From Shinella sumterensis (GTDB lineage Bacteria; Pseudomonadota; Alphaproteobacteria; Rhizobiales; Rhizobiaceae), in NCBI RefSeq assembly GCF_004514425.2, contig NZ_MYFN02000004.1:310001-374000 (forward strand): a DNA stretch of 64,000 nucleotides, written 5' to 3'. Below, in pieces: positions 27,945 to 36,822 of this stretch. Every line of letters begins with the position of its first letter. Within the stretch, counting starts at the first letter, position 1. A model generated the notes under the pieces. It saw only the letters and a program-made list of their open reading frames with translations. It was not told the origin of the DNA and did no database searches. A program made the position numbers and the translations under genes.

Positions 27945-28793
27945 ATGGAAACGCCATTTCCGCCCTATGAGCCCAACGGCCCGAACGACGAGGCCCGCGG
28001 ACCGCGCCTGCGCGAAATCCCGCTGCGCATCGTCATTCCCAATGTCATCACCGTGCTCGCGATCTGCGCGGGCCTCACCGGCATCCGGCTGGCCTTCGAA
28101 AACCGCTACGAACTCGCCGTGGGCATGGTGCTGCTCGCCGCCTTCCTCGATGGCATCGATGGGCGCGTGGCGCGGCTGCTGAAGGCCACCTCGAAATTCG
28201 GCGGCCAGATGGATTCGCTGGCCGATATCGTCAATTTCGGCGTGGCGCCCGCGCTGGTGCTCTATGTCTTCATCCTCGATCAGGCGCGCTCCTTCGGCTG
28301 GATCGCGGCGCTGATCTACGCCATCGCGGCAGGCCTGCGCCTTGCGCGCTTCAACGTCATGGCCGAGCGCGAGACCAAGGCGCAATGGCAGAGCGAATAT
28401 TTCGTCGGCGTGCCAGCCCCGGCCGGCGCCATGCTCGTGCTCCTGCCTGTTTATATCGGCTTCCTCGGCGTTCCCCCGAGCCCGCTCTTCGCGTTCCTCG
28501 CCTCCGGCTACACCGTGGTGATCGGCTTCCTTCTGGTGAGCCGCCTGCCGGTCTGGTCGGGCAAGTCCGAGGGCAGCCGCATCCGCCGCGATCTGGTGCT
28601 GCCCGGCATCCTGCTCGTCGTGCTCTACGTCGCGACGCTGATGAGCTTCACCTGGGAAACCATGGTGGTGACCGTCCTTGCCTATCTCGTGACGCTGCCT
28701 TTCGGCGCCCGGTCCTGGAAGCGCAAGTATGGCGGCTGGTCGGCGCCCGTCACCCCGGCCGCCAGCGAGTTCCCCGAAACCGACGGCCACTGA
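27945..28793 (+). CDS. pssA: CDP-diacylglycerol-serine O-phosphatidyltransferase (PssA type II)
   Basis: It makes phosphatidylserine from CDP-diacylglycerol and serine in the inner membrane. The 282-residue protein has about eight helices and the CDP-alcohol phosphotransferase signature with acidic residues D69, D72, D90 and D94 (LDGIDGRVARLL ... GGQMDSLAD). The size fits the membrane-bound subclass II enzyme of rhizobia and Bacillus rather than the E. coli peripheral type. Forms the phosphatidylethanolamine pathway with psd. A strong terminator follows. Confidence 0.95.
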   Translation: METPFPPYEPNGPNDEARGPRLREIPLRIVIPNVITVLAICAGLTGIRLAFENRYELAVGMVLLAAFLDGIDGRVARLLKATSKFGGQMDSLADIVNFGVAPALVLYVFILDQARSFGWIAALIYAIAAGLRLARFNVMAERETKAQWQSEYFVGVPAPAGAMLVLLPVYIGFLGVPPSPLFAFLASGYTVVIGFLLVSRLPVWSGKSEGSRIRRDLVLPGILLVVLYVATLMSFTWETMVVTVLAYLVTLPFGARSWKRKYGGWSAPVTPAASEFPETDGH

Positions 28794-28824
28794 CGCCCGC
28801 AATCATTTTTACGTGAGCTTGCCG

Positions 28825-28863
28825 CAAGCCCCGTCCAGTCCTCTGGGCGGGGCTTGATTTTTG
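28825..28863 (+). terminator. Rho-independent terminator after pssA
   Basis: A 12-bp stem with one G-T pair (28825-28836 / 28845-28856), an 8-base loop and an ATTTTTG tail 32 bases past the pssA stop. Confidence 0.88.
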
Positions 28864-28870
28864 TCATGTC

Positions 28871-28925
28871 TTGGATTAACTAGCAAGCAAATAGATAGTA
28901 AGCTAATAATATTTAGGCTAGCAAG
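28871..28925 (+). promoter_or_regulatory. AT-rich promoter/operator region of the MarR efflux operon
   Basis: This stretch is far more AT-rich than its surroundings. It holds an 8-bp direct repeat CTAGCAAG (28880-28887 and 28918-28925). It also has imperfect inverted half-sites (TTAACTAGC with GCTAATAA, and GCTAA with TTTAGGC). The second CTAGCAAG abuts the marR ATG. The layout suggests autoregulation by the MarR protein encoded next. Confidence 0.6.
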
Positions 28926-29381
28926 ATGACGACGACCGATCCGCGTGAACGCCTCCTCGACGACCTCTCCCGTGTCCAGCGCAAGATGCGCGCCTTGTTC
29001 GATGCGCGGGTGAAGGAGAGGGGCCTGACCCTGCCGCGCGCCCGCGCCCTGATGATCCTCGGGCGTGGCTCCCAGCTCAACCAGCGCGAACTGGCAGACG
29101 AACTCGATATCGAGACGCCGACGCTGGTGCGCCTGCTCGACGGGATGGAAAAGCAGGGCTTCATCGAGCGCCAGTCGGTGGAAGGCGACCGCCGTGCCAA
29201 GCAGATCGTCATGACGCCGCATGGCGCGCGCATGGCCGGCGAGGTGCTCGATCTCGCCCGCTCGCTGCGGGCGGACGTGCTTGCCGACATTTCCACCGCG
29301 GACATGACGGCCACCGTGAAAGTCTTCGCGACCATGTCGGACAACATCGCCAGGAGCTGCCGGGACAGCGTCGAGGCATGA
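28926..29381 (+). CDS. MarR-family transcriptional regulator
   Basis: The 151-residue protein has the MarR winged helix: LPRARALMILGRGSQLNQRE (helices 2-3), the recognition helix ETPTLVRLLDGMEKQGFIER and the wing SVEGDRRAKQIVMT. It likely represses the downstream MFS/HlyD pair and is released by a small aromatic ligand. The stop overlaps the start of the MFS gene (ATGA). No clear ribosome site precedes the ATG, so the start is accepted mainly on the conserved length. Confidence 0.9.
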   Translation: MTTTDPRERLLDDLSRVQRKMRALFDARVKERGLTLPRARALMILGRGSQLNQRELADELDIETPTLVRLLDGMEKQGFIERQSVEGDRRAKQIVMTPHGARMAGEVLDLARSLRADVLADISTADMTATVKVFATMSDNIARSCRDSVEA

Positions 29382-31033
29382 GCACGGTTTCCCCAAGCGA
29401 TGAGCTGGACGAGCCGGCCGAGCCGGCAACGCCGGCGGCCGCACCGCCGGCGCCGCCACCCATGCCGCCCGGCCGGGCCGCCCTGTACATGGTGGCATCT
29501 ACGCTGCTGGCCATGACGCAGGGCTTCGGCATGAACTTCGTCGCCGCCAATCTGCCGCAGCTGCAAGGCCCGCTCGGTGCCACGAGCACCGAGGCGGTCT
29601 GGCTGGTCGCGGCCTATATGGCGCCGAACGCCTCGCTGTCGATCGCCCTCGTCAAGATCCGCAACCAGTACGGCCTGCGCAACTTCGCCGAACTCGGCAT
29701 TGCCGTCTTCCTCGTCGTGTCGGTGATGCACATCTTCATCACCGACCTGCATTCGGCCATCGTGCTGCGCTTCTTCGCCGGCATGGCGGCCGCGCCGCTG
29801 TCCACCCTTGGCTTCCTCTACATGCTGGAGGCCTTCTCCCCGGCGCGCAAGCTGACCATCGGCATCTCGCTGGCGCTCACCAATATCGCGCTCGCCGCGC
29901 CCCTGACCCGCATCGTCTCGCCGTTTCTGATCGACATCGGCGGGGTAAGGGCGCTGCTCTATCTCGAACTCTCGCTCGCCATGCTGGCCTTCGCGGCCAT
30001 CTATCTCCTGCCGCTGACGCCTTTGCCGCGCGCCAAGGTCATCGAGAAGCTCGATATCGTCAGCTACCTTTTCATCGCCGTCGGTTTCGGCTCGGCGGCC
30101 GTCATCTTCGCCGTCGGCCGCACCTATTGGTGGCTGGAGGCGGAGTGGATCGGCGTGCTGGCCGTCGTGATGATCGCGGCGCTGACCATCGCGGCCGTCC
30201 TGGAACTCAACCGTGCGACGCCGCTCATCGACCTGCGCTGGCTTTTCAGCCGGGAGGTGATGCATTTCGCCGCCGTGCTCATTCTCTTCCGGCTCATGCT
30301 GGCCGAGCAGACGGCGGTGGCCAGCAACTTCTTCCAGATCATGGGCCTGCAGAACGACCAGCTGACCGGCCTCTATTCCTGTGTCGCGCTGGCGACGCTG
30401 GCGAGCGGTCTCGTCTGCGCGGCGATCCTCAAGCCCAGCCGCGAGCCCGCCATCCACATGGTGGCGCTCATGCTGATCGGCGTCGGCGCCTGGCTCGACA
30501 GCCACGCCACCAACCTGACGCGCCCGCACGACATGTATCTCAGCCAGGCGATGATCGCCGCCGGCGGCGGCCTCTTCCTGCCGCCAGCCATCGCCGCGGG
30601 TTTCACCATGGCGCTGCGCAAGGGACCGCAATACATCCTGAGCTTCATCGTGGTCTTCCTCGCCACGCAGAGCCTGGGCGGTCTTGCCGGCTCCGCGATC
30701 TTCGGCTCCTTCATCACGCTACGCGAGAAGTTCCATTCCAACATTCTCGCCCAGGCGATGACCCTGACCGATCCGCTGGTCGCCGCGCGCATCGCCCAGC
30801 TTTCCGCCGCCTATGGCCGCACGATCACCGATCAGGCCATGCTGAAGGCCGAGGGGGTGGCGCTGCTCAGCCAGCAGGTGACCCGCGAGGCGAACGTGCT
30901 TGCGCACAACGATGCCTTCTTCGTCATCGCGCTTCTGGCCGTCGCCGCCGCCATCGCGCTTGCCATTCACCGAATCTATGTCCGTATTAAAGAGGCGGGC
31001 GCCGTTTCGGGCGCAGCCGCCGCAAAGGCCTGA
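29378..31033 (+). CDS. MFS efflux transporter, DHA2/EmrB-like (14 TM)
   Basis: The 551-residue protein has a Pro/Ala-rich cytoplasmic N-terminus (about 32 residues) and fourteen predicted helices with the DHA2-like start TEAVWLVAAYMAPNASLSIAL. The partner HlyD-type adaptor follows after four bases, as in emrA/emrB pairs. It probably extrudes a lipophilic compound across both membranes with an outer-membrane channel encoded elsewhere. Coupled to marR by ATGA. Confidence 0.88.
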   Translation: MSTVSPSDELDEPAEPATPAAAPPAPPPMPPGRAALYMVASTLLAMTQGFGMNFVAANLPQLQGPLGATSTEAVWLVAAYMAPNASLSIALVKIRNQYGLRNFAELGIAVFLVVSVMHIFITDLHSAIVLRFFAGMAAAPLSTLGFLYMLEAFSPARKLTIGISLALTNIALAAPLTRIVSPFLIDIGGVRALLYLELSLAMLAFAAIYLLPLTPLPRAKVIEKLDIVSYLFIAVGFGSAAVIFAVGRTYWWLEAEWIGVLAVVMIAALTIAAVLELNRATPLIDLRWLFSREVMHFAAVLILFRLMLAEQTAVASNFFQIMGLQNDQLTGLYSCVALATLASGLVCAAILKPSREPAIHMVALMLIGVGAWLDSHATNLTRPHDMYLSQAMIAAGGGLFLPPAIAAGFTMALRKGPQYILSFIVVFLATQSLGGLAGSAIFGSFITLREKFHSNILAQAMTLTDPLVAARIAQLSAAYGRTITDQAMLKAEGVALLSQQVTREANVLAHNDAFFVIALLAVAAAIALAIHRIYVRIKEAGAVSGAAAAKA

Positions 31034-31037
31034 TCCT

Positions 31038-32072
31038 ATGAAACAGTATATTCGCAACACCGCGACGGCGCTGGCCGTCGTCCTTGGCATCGTCGGCATC
31101 GTCGTCGTCGCCTATGCCTGGCGCCTGCCGCCCTTTGCCAGCGAAGTCCAGACGACGGACAATGCCTATGTGCGCGGCTATGTCACCCTGATCAGCCCGC
31201 AGCTTCCCGGCTACGTCACTGATGTCGCGGTCAAGGATTATGAGAGCGTCAAGCAGGGGCAGGTGCTTGTCCGCCTGGACGACCGCATCTACCACCAGAA
31301 GCTCGCCCAGGCCGAGGCGACGCTTGCCAGCCAGAAGGCGGCGCTCGCCAATTCGCAGCAGCAGGAAAATGCCGCCAAGGCCCGCATCGGCGCGAGCGAA
31401 GCCGCGCTCGGCGGCGCCACCTCGGCCAAGCGCCGGGCGGAGGAAAACTGGAACCGCGTGGAGGAGCTGTCCGCCAAGGGCATCTCGACCCAGAGCGATC
31501 TGGAGCAGAGCCGCACGACGCTCGACCAGGCCGAGGCCGCCGTCTCGCAGGCGCAGGCCAATCTCGAAGTGTCGAAGCAGGATCTGCAGACCATCATCGT
31601 CGGCCGCGATTCGCTGGGTGCGGCCGTCGCCGGCGCCGAGGCCGCGGTGGAGCTCGCGCGCATCGACCTTTCGAACACCGTGATCACGGCCCCGCGTGAC
31701 GGCGCGGTCGGCGAGGTCGGCGTCAAGCTCGGCCAGTATGTCGCCGCCGGCACGCAGCTCATGGCCGTCGTGCCGCGCGATACCTGGGTCATCGCCAATT
31801 TCAAGGAAACCCAGCTCGCCTATATCAAGCCGGGGCAGGCGGTCGAGGTGACGGTCGATGCCTTCCGCCATGCCACGCTGAAGGGCCATGTCGAACGCTT
31901 CTCGCCGGCCGCCGGTTCGGAATTCAGCGTCATCAAGCCCGACAACGCCACCGGCAACTTCACCAAGGTCGCCCAGCGCATCCCCGTCCGCATCGCCATC
32001 GACGACGGGCAGGACCTGTCGCAATACCTGGCGCCGGGCCTTTCGGTGGAGGTGAGGACGGTGGTGGAGTAG
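31038..32072 (+). CDS. HlyD/EmrA-family membrane fusion protein
   Basis: The 344-residue periplasmic adaptor has one N-terminal membrane helix (about residues 8-28). A split lipoyl domain follows (TDNAYVRGYVTLISPQLPGY and AVGEVGVKLGQYVAAG). Between its halves is a long Ala/Gln-rich coiled-coil hairpin (about 90-200), and a beta-barrel domain comes after. It should link the preceding MFS pump to an outer-membrane channel. The first ATG after the pump stop is used; longer frames read into the pump gene. Confidence 0.92.
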   Translation: MKQYIRNTATALAVVLGIVGIVVVAYAWRLPPFASEVQTTDNAYVRGYVTLISPQLPGYVTDVAVKDYESVKQGQVLVRLDDRIYHQKLAQAEATLASQKAALANSQQQENAAKARIGASEAALGGATSAKRRAEENWNRVEELSAKGISTQSDLEQSRTTLDQAEAAVSQAQANLEVSKQDLQTIIVGRDSLGAAVAGAEAAVELARIDLSNTVITAPRDGAVGEVGVKLGQYVAAGTQLMAVVPRDTWVIANFKETQLAYIKPGQAVEVTVDAFRHATLKGHVERFSPAAGSEFSVIKPDNATGNFTKVAQRIPVRIAIDDGQDLSQYLAPGLSVEVRTVVE

Positions 32073-32084
32073 GGCGCGGTGACA

Positions 32085-32110
32085 CCCCTCTGCCCTGCAG
32101 GGCAGAGGGG
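32085..32110. repeat. RIME-type half element (26-bp perfect palindrome)
   Basis: A perfect palindrome of the C/G-rich inner module (CCCCTCTGCCCTG and its complement). It lies between the convergent hlyD-type gene and the SDR gene, and may also serve as a transcript-end hairpin. Confidence 0.8.
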
Positions 32111-32134
32111 GTCTCCAGGCGATAACGCTGAAGA

Positions 32135-32875
32135 TCACTCCGGCAGGCGGTAATCCACAAGACGCCCCTGGCGCATGTCGAACAGCTTGCCGGTCTCGGC
32201 GTAGTCGCGCGAGACGAGCGGCAGGATGGCCTTGGCCACTTCGGAGGGGTGCTGCACCGTCGAGGGGTCTTCGCCGGGAATGGCCTGGGCGCGCATGGCC
32301 GTGCGGGTGCCGCCGGGATCGAACGAGGTGATGCGCAGCGCCGTGCGCTGCGTCTCGCCGGCCCAGGTGCGGGCCAGCGCCTCGACGGCGGCCTTGGAGG
32401 CGGAGTAGGGCCCCCAGAAGGGCTTGCACTTGTGCGCGGCGCTCGAGGAGAGCAGCACGGCGCGGCCGGCATCGGACTTCAGGAGCAGCGGCGCGACCGA
32501 GCGGATCAGCCGCCACGTCGCCGTGACGTTGATGGTCATCACCTTCTCGAACACCTTCGCCTCGACATGGTCGATCGGCGAGATGGTGCCGAGCACGCCG
32601 GCATTGGCGATCAGGATGTCGAGCCTGCCCCAGCGCTCGAAGATCGAGCCGCCGAGCTTGTCGATGGCCGCCATGTCGGCGAGGTCGAAGGGCACCAGCG
32701 TGGCCGAGCCGCCCGCGGCCTGGATGGCATCGTCCAGCTCCTCCAGTCCCCCGACGGTGCGGGCGCAGGCGATCACATGGGCGCCGGCCTTGGCCAGTTC
32801 GAGGGCGGTGAAATAGCCGATCCCGCGCGACGCGCCGGTGACCAGCGCGATGCGGTCTTTCAGGTCGATGCTCAT
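32135..32875 (-). CDS. Short-chain dehydrogenase/reductase
   Basis: The 246-residue classic SDR has the cofactor motif TGASRGIG, NAG at the fourth strand and the catalytic YSASK with an upstream Ser pair (LSSSAAH). It likely uses NADP(H), given ARTV after the second strand. Substrate unknown. It follows purF by 11 bases on the same strand, a common arrangement in rhizobia, and is probably co-transcribed with it. Confidence 0.9.
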   Translation of the reverse strand: MSIDLKDRIALVTGASRGIGYFTALELAKAGAHVIACARTVGGLEELDDAIQAAGGSATLVPFDLADMAAIDKLGGSIFERWGRLDILIANAGVLGTISPIDHVEAKVFEKVMTINVTATWRLIRSVAPLLLKSDAGRAVLLSSSAAHKCKPFWGPYSASKAAVEALARTWAGETQRTALRITSFDPGGTRTAMRAQAIPGEDPSTVQHPSEVAKAILPLVSRDYAETGKLFDMRQGRLVDYRLPE

Positions 32876-32886
32876 GCTGTCTTCAA

Positions 32887-34380
32887 TTATCCGTTGCTTG
32901 CCAGAACCGAGACCTTCCGTCCCATCGTCTCGCCTTCCTTGTCAAGGAGGCGTGTCGGATAGTCGCCGGTGAAGTAGTGATCGGTGAACTGCGGACGGGC
33001 CGGGTTGCGGTCCTCGCCGCCGACGGCCCGGTAGAGACCGTTGATGGAGATGAATTCCAGCGAATCCGCACCGATATACTTCGCCATGGCGTCGACGTCG
33101 GCATACTGGTTGGCCAGCAGCTTGTCCCGGTCCGGCGTGTCGATGCCGTAGAAATCGGGATAGAAGATCATCGGGCTTGCGACGCGCACATGCACTTCCT
33201 TGGCGCCGGCGTCGCGGATCATCTGCACGATCTTGAGCGAGGTGGTGCCGCGCACGATCGAATCGTCCACGAGGATGACGCGCTTGCCTTCGATCATCGC
33301 GCGGTTGGCCGAGTGCTTCAGCTTCACGCCGAAGGCGCGGATCTGCTGCGTCGGCTCGATGAAGGTGCGCCCGACATAATGGTTGCGGATGATGCCGTAT
33401 TCGAACGGGATGCCGCTCTCCTGGGCGTAACCCAGGGCCGCGGGCGTGCCGCCGTCAGGCACGGGCACGACGACGTCGCCCTCGACCGGGTGTTCCTTGG
33501 CGAGGTTGATGCCCATGTTCTTGCGCGCCACATAGACGCTGCGGCCGCCGACGACGGAATCGGGGCGGGCGAAATAGACATATTCGAACAGGCAGAGCCG
33601 TTCCGGCTGCGCGTTGCCGGACTTCCGCGCCTCGATGGTGATGGAGCCGTCGGGCTGGATTTCGCAGATGACGATCTCGCCGTTCTCGACGTCACGGATG
33701 AACTTGGCGCCGATGATGTCGAGCGCGCAGGTTTCCGAGGCGAAGATCGGCTTGCCGTCGAGTTCGCCCATGACCAGCGGGCGGATGCCCGTGGGGTCGC
33801 GTGCGGCGATCAGCTTCGTGCGGGTGATGCCGAGCATCGAATAGCCGCCTTCCATCTGGCGGATCGCGTCGATGAAGCGGTCGGTCGTGTTGGTGTAGCG
33901 CGAGCGGGCGATGAGGTGGAGAACGACTTCGGTATCCGAGGTCGACTGACAGATGGCGCCACCGGCGATGAGCTGGCGACGTAGCGTCAGGCCGTTGGTG
34001 AAGTTGCCGTTATGGGCGACGGCGATGCCGCCGACTTCCAGTTCCGCGAACAGCGGCTGCACGTTGCGCAGGGCCACTTCTCCCGTCGTGGAGTAGCGCG
34101 TGTGGCCGATCGCCATGTTGCCGGGCAGCTTCGCCAGCGTCACCGGATTGGTGTAATGGTCGCCGACGAGGCCCATATGCTTTTCGGTGTGGAACTGCGT
34201 GCCGTCGAAGGAGACGATACCCGCCGCCTCCTGGCCGCGATGCTGGAGCGCATGCAGGCCGAGCGCGGTCAGCGTCGCGGCATCGGGATGGCCCAGAATG
34301 CCGAACACGCCGCACTCCTCGTGAAGCGTATCGCCGTCGAGATCGTCGTCGTGGCGGCCGGGGAAGAGGAAATCGCTCAT
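32887..34380 (-). CDS. purF: Amidophosphoribosyltransferase
   Basis: It catalyses the first committed step of purine synthesis, PRPP plus glutamine to phosphoribosylamine. The 497-residue protein has a 22-residue propeptide, then Cys23 (EECGVFGI) as the glutaminase nucleophile. The PRPP-site motif is VILVDDSIVRGTT in the phosphoribosyltransferase domain. Other markers are HTRYSTTG and ARDPTGIRPL. It has its own leader with a hairpin; a terminator separates it from cvpA. Confidence 0.97.
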   Translation of the reverse strand: MSDFLFPGRHDDDLDGDTLHEECGVFGILGHPDAATLTALGLHALQHRGQEAAGIVSFDGTQFHTEKHMGLVGDHYTNPVTLAKLPGNMAIGHTRYSTTGEVALRNVQPLFAELEVGGIAVAHNGNFTNGLTLRRQLIAGGAICQSTSDTEVVLHLIARSRYTNTTDRFIDAIRQMEGGYSMLGITRTKLIAARDPTGIRPLVMGELDGKPIFASETCALDIIGAKFIRDVENGEIVICEIQPDGSITIEARKSGNAQPERLCLFEYVYFARPDSVVGGRSVYVARKNMGINLAKEHPVEGDVVVPVPDGGTPAALGYAQESGIPFEYGIIRNHYVGRTFIEPTQQIRAFGVKLKHSANRAMIEGKRVILVDDSIVRGTTSLKIVQMIRDAGAKEVHVRVASPMIFYPDFYGIDTPDRDKLLANQYADVDAMAKYIGADSLEFISINGLYRAVGGEDRNPARPQFTDHYFTGDYPTRLLDKEGETMGRKVSVLASNG

Positions 34381-34435
34381 TGCTGCAAGCCTTTGCTCGG
34401 AACCTGGGAGGTTGCACGGGGGTCTTCACCACTCC

Positions 34436-34460
34436 GGCCATGCCCCATATGGGTATGGCC
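34436..34460 (-). promoter_or_regulatory. Hairpin in the purF leader
   Basis: GGCCAT and ATGGCC enclose a second pairing CCC/GGG, giving about ten pairs including one wobble around a small CATAT loop, 56-80 bases upstream of the purF ATG. It may be a 5' UTR structure or an operator; no known purine riboswitch core was seen. Confidence 0.4.
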
Positions 34461-34514
34461 TAAAGCATTTGCCACCGAGGCCCGGGAGCATCAGTGGCGG
34501 TTCTTCATCCTAAC

Positions 34515-34564
34515 AAAAAAACGGGGAGCCTGCCTTCGTCAATTTTCGCGAGTGGCGGCTCCCC
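34515..34564 (-). terminator. Rho-independent terminator of cvpA
   Basis: On the minus strand GGGGAGCC pairs with GGCTCCCC (plus three further pairs), and the hairpin is followed by seven T residues (plus-strand A run 34515-34521). It lies 8 bases past the cvpA stop. Confidence 0.88.
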
Positions 34565-34572
34565 TGATTGTC

Positions 34573-35175
34573 TTATCCGTTCGTCGCGGGCGTCTCTTCG
34601 GCAGGCGCCTGGTTGGTCCCGCCGGCCGCGCCGTCCGGCTCCTCCGTGGCGCCGTCGGTCTGCTTGCCGCGCAGGCGGTCGATGATCGTCGCGTCGGCAT
34701 CTTCCGGCAGCAGCGCGATGAGGCGCGAACCGAGATTGTCGAGCAGCGGCTTGGATTTGGCGGTGGTGACCCAGGACGGCTGCTGCTGCGGCGCCACCAG
34801 CCAGTTGAAGAACAGCATGGCGACGACGACGAGCAGGATGCCGCGTGCTGCGCCGAACAGGAAGCCGAGGGTGCGGTCGAGCGCGCCGATGCGGCTGTCG
34901 ATGATGAAGTCGGCGATGCGCATGGTGATGAAGGAGATCACGATGAGCGCGACGAGGAAGACGGCGGCGGCGGAGCCGACCATGGCGACCGTGTCGCTCG
35001 TCGTATAGTCCTTCGCATAGGGCAGAAGGACGGGATAGAGGAAATAGGCGGCAGCCGCGGCACCGACCCAGCTTGCGACGGAGAGAACCTCGCGCGAGAA
35101 GCCGCGCACCATCGCCAGCACGGCGGAGAACAGCGCAACGCCGATGACGATACCGTCGAGAATTGTGATGGGCAT
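34573..35175 (-). CDS. cvpA: CvpA-family membrane protein
   Basis: The 200-residue protein has four predicted helices, the CvpA-like start ITILDGIVIGVALFSAVLAM, the motif RGFSREVLSVASW and GALDRTLGFLFGAARG. The Thr/Gly/Glu-rich tail is about 40 residues. In other proteobacteria cvpA lies before purF and contributes to envelope stability and colicin V export. The ATG at 35175 has AGGA six bases upstream. A strong terminator at its end means it is probably not in one transcript with purF. Confidence 0.88.
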   Translation of the reverse strand: MPITILDGIVIGVALFSAVLAMVRGFSREVLSVASWVGAAAAAYFLYPVLLPYAKDYTTSDTVAMVGSAAAVFLVALIVISFITMRIADFIIDSRIGALDRTLGFLFGAARGILLVVVAMLFFNWLVAPQQQPSWVTTAKSKPLLDNLGSRLIALLPEDADATIIDRLRGKQTDGATEEPDGAAGGTNQAPAEETPATNG

Positions 35176-35316
35176 GTTCGTCCTACTCCAAACCCGAAAT
35201 GTCGCCAGGCCCGCCCCGTGCGAAGCGCACATTAGCGGAAGGCGTCTTCGCCGTCCCGGTTCGGCACGCTTCAAACCCGTGTTTCCCACAGGGCATTGAC
35301 CCGCTGCCGAAGGCCG

Positions 35317-36720
35317 TCAGACGTCCTCGTCTTCCCGCTTGAGGGCACTCTTCGATCCGGCGATGCGCGCCACCAGGTCCGGCAGGCCTTCGATCTCGCT
35401 CCAGCGGCTGCCGGTGCCCTTGGGCAGTTCGGCTGAACCCGCGGGCAGCAGGGCCTGCGAAAACCCCAGTTTTTCCGCCTCCTTGAGGCGCTGGGCGGTG
35501 TGCGCAACCGGACGAATGGCGCCCGACAGGCTGACTTCGCCGAAATAGACGCAATCGGCGGGAAGGGCAAGACCGGCAAGCGAGGAAACCAGCGCCGAGG
35601 CCACCGCAAGGTCCGCCGCCGGCTCGGAGATGCGGTAGCCGCCCGCCACATTGAGGTAAACGTCGTGTTGACCGAGCCGCACGCCGCAATGAGCCTCCAG
35701 CACCGCGAGGATCATCGAAAGGCGCGCCGAATCCCAGCCGACGACGGCGCGACGCGGTGTGCCGAGCGATGTGGGCGCCACGAGCGCCTGCACCTCCACC
35801 AGCACGGGCCGCGTGCCCTCCATGCCCGCGAAGACCACCGCACCCGGCGCCTTCTCGTTGCGCTCGCCCAGGAAGAGTTCGGACGGGTTGGAAACCTCGC
35901 GCAGACCCTTGTCGGACATTTCGAACACGCCGATCTCGTCCGTCGGGCCGAAGCGGTTCTTCACGGTGCGCAGGATGCGGTAATGGTGCCCGCGGTCGCC
36001 TTCGAAATAGAGCACCGCGTCGACCATGTGTTCCACGACGCGCGGTCCCGCGATCTGGCCTTCCTTGGTGACATGGCCGACCAGCACCATGGCCGCGCCC
36101 GTCTGCTTGGCGAAGCGGATCATGGCCTGCACGCCGGTGCGCACCTGCGTTACCGTGCCGGGCGCGGCCTCCGCCGTATCGCTCCACAGGGTCTGGATCG
36201 AATCGATGATGACGAGGTCGGGGCGCTTGCCTTCGCCGATGGTGGCGAGGATGTCCTCGACATTGGTCTCGGCGGCGAGCAGCACGTCGGTCTGGTGTGC
36301 CTGGAGGCGCTGCGCACGCAGCCTGACCTGCGCCACGGCCTCTTCGCCCGAGACATAGATGATGCGGTGGCCATGGCGGGAGAGGGCGGCGGCGGCCTGC
36401 ATCAGCAGCGTCGACTTGCCGATGCCGGGATCGCCGCCGATCAGCACGGCCGAGCCGCGCACGAAGCCGCCGCCCGTGGCACGGTCGAGTTCGGCGATGC
36501 CGGTATGGATGCGCGGCGCTTCCTCGATCTCGCCGGAGAGCGCCGTCAGCGCGACGGGCCGGCCCTTCTTCGGAACCTTGCCGGGCCCCGAGCCGATGCC
36601 GCCCATCGGGTCTTCCTCGACCACGGTGTTCCACTCGCCGCAGCCCTCGCATTTTCCCACCCAGCGGGAATGCGCGGTGCCGCAGTTCTGGCAGACGAAT
36701 TGAGTGCGGCCTTTCGCCAT
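35317..36720 (-). CDS. radA: DNA repair protein RadA
   Basis: The RecA/DnaB-like helicase promotes branch migration in recombination. The 467-residue protein has the N-terminal zinc finger (C10, C13, C24, C27), Walker A GGDPGIGKST (95-104), the RadA-specific KNRFGPTDEIGVFEM and a C-terminal Lon-like domain ending near KREDEDV. The ATG at 36720 is used; the upstream TTG/ATG extension has no family counterpart. Lies between alr and cvpA on the same strand. Confidence 0.96.
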   Translation of the reverse strand: MAKGRTQFVCQNCGTAHSRWVGKCEGCGEWNTVVEEDPMGGIGSGPGKVPKKGRPVALTALSGEIEEAPRIHTGIAELDRATGGGFVRGSAVLIGGDPGIGKSTLLMQAAAALSRHGHRIIYVSGEEAVAQVRLRAQRLQAHQTDVLLAAETNVEDILATIGEGKRPDLVIIDSIQTLWSDTAEAAPGTVTQVRTGVQAMIRFAKQTGAAMVLVGHVTKEGQIAGPRVVEHMVDAVLYFEGDRGHHYRILRTVKNRFGPTDEIGVFEMSDKGLREVSNPSELFLGERNEKAPGAVVFAGMEGTRPVLVEVQALVAPTSLGTPRRAVVGWDSARLSMILAVLEAHCGVRLGQHDVYLNVAGGYRISEPAADLAVASALVSSLAGLALPADCVYFGEVSLSGAIRPVAHTAQRLKEAEKLGFSQALLPAGSAELPKGTGSRWSEIEGLPDLVARIAGSKSALKREDEDV

Positions 36721-36822
36721 CAGGACTTCTTCTCCGGTATCAGTTGCCCATGGCAATAGCACAAAACGGGAACAAGTCCAGTTCGCGGGTGAGCACGGAG
36801 TGCGCCGTCGTGGGAGGGCGAC

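Noticed and set aside
34381-34514. Purine riboswitch before purF
   Set aside because: The leader has a simple hairpin but no three-way-junction core or the conserved loop sequences expected.
32887-35175. cvpA-purF as a single operon
   Set aside because: A strong terminator with seven T residues lies directly after cvpA on that strand.
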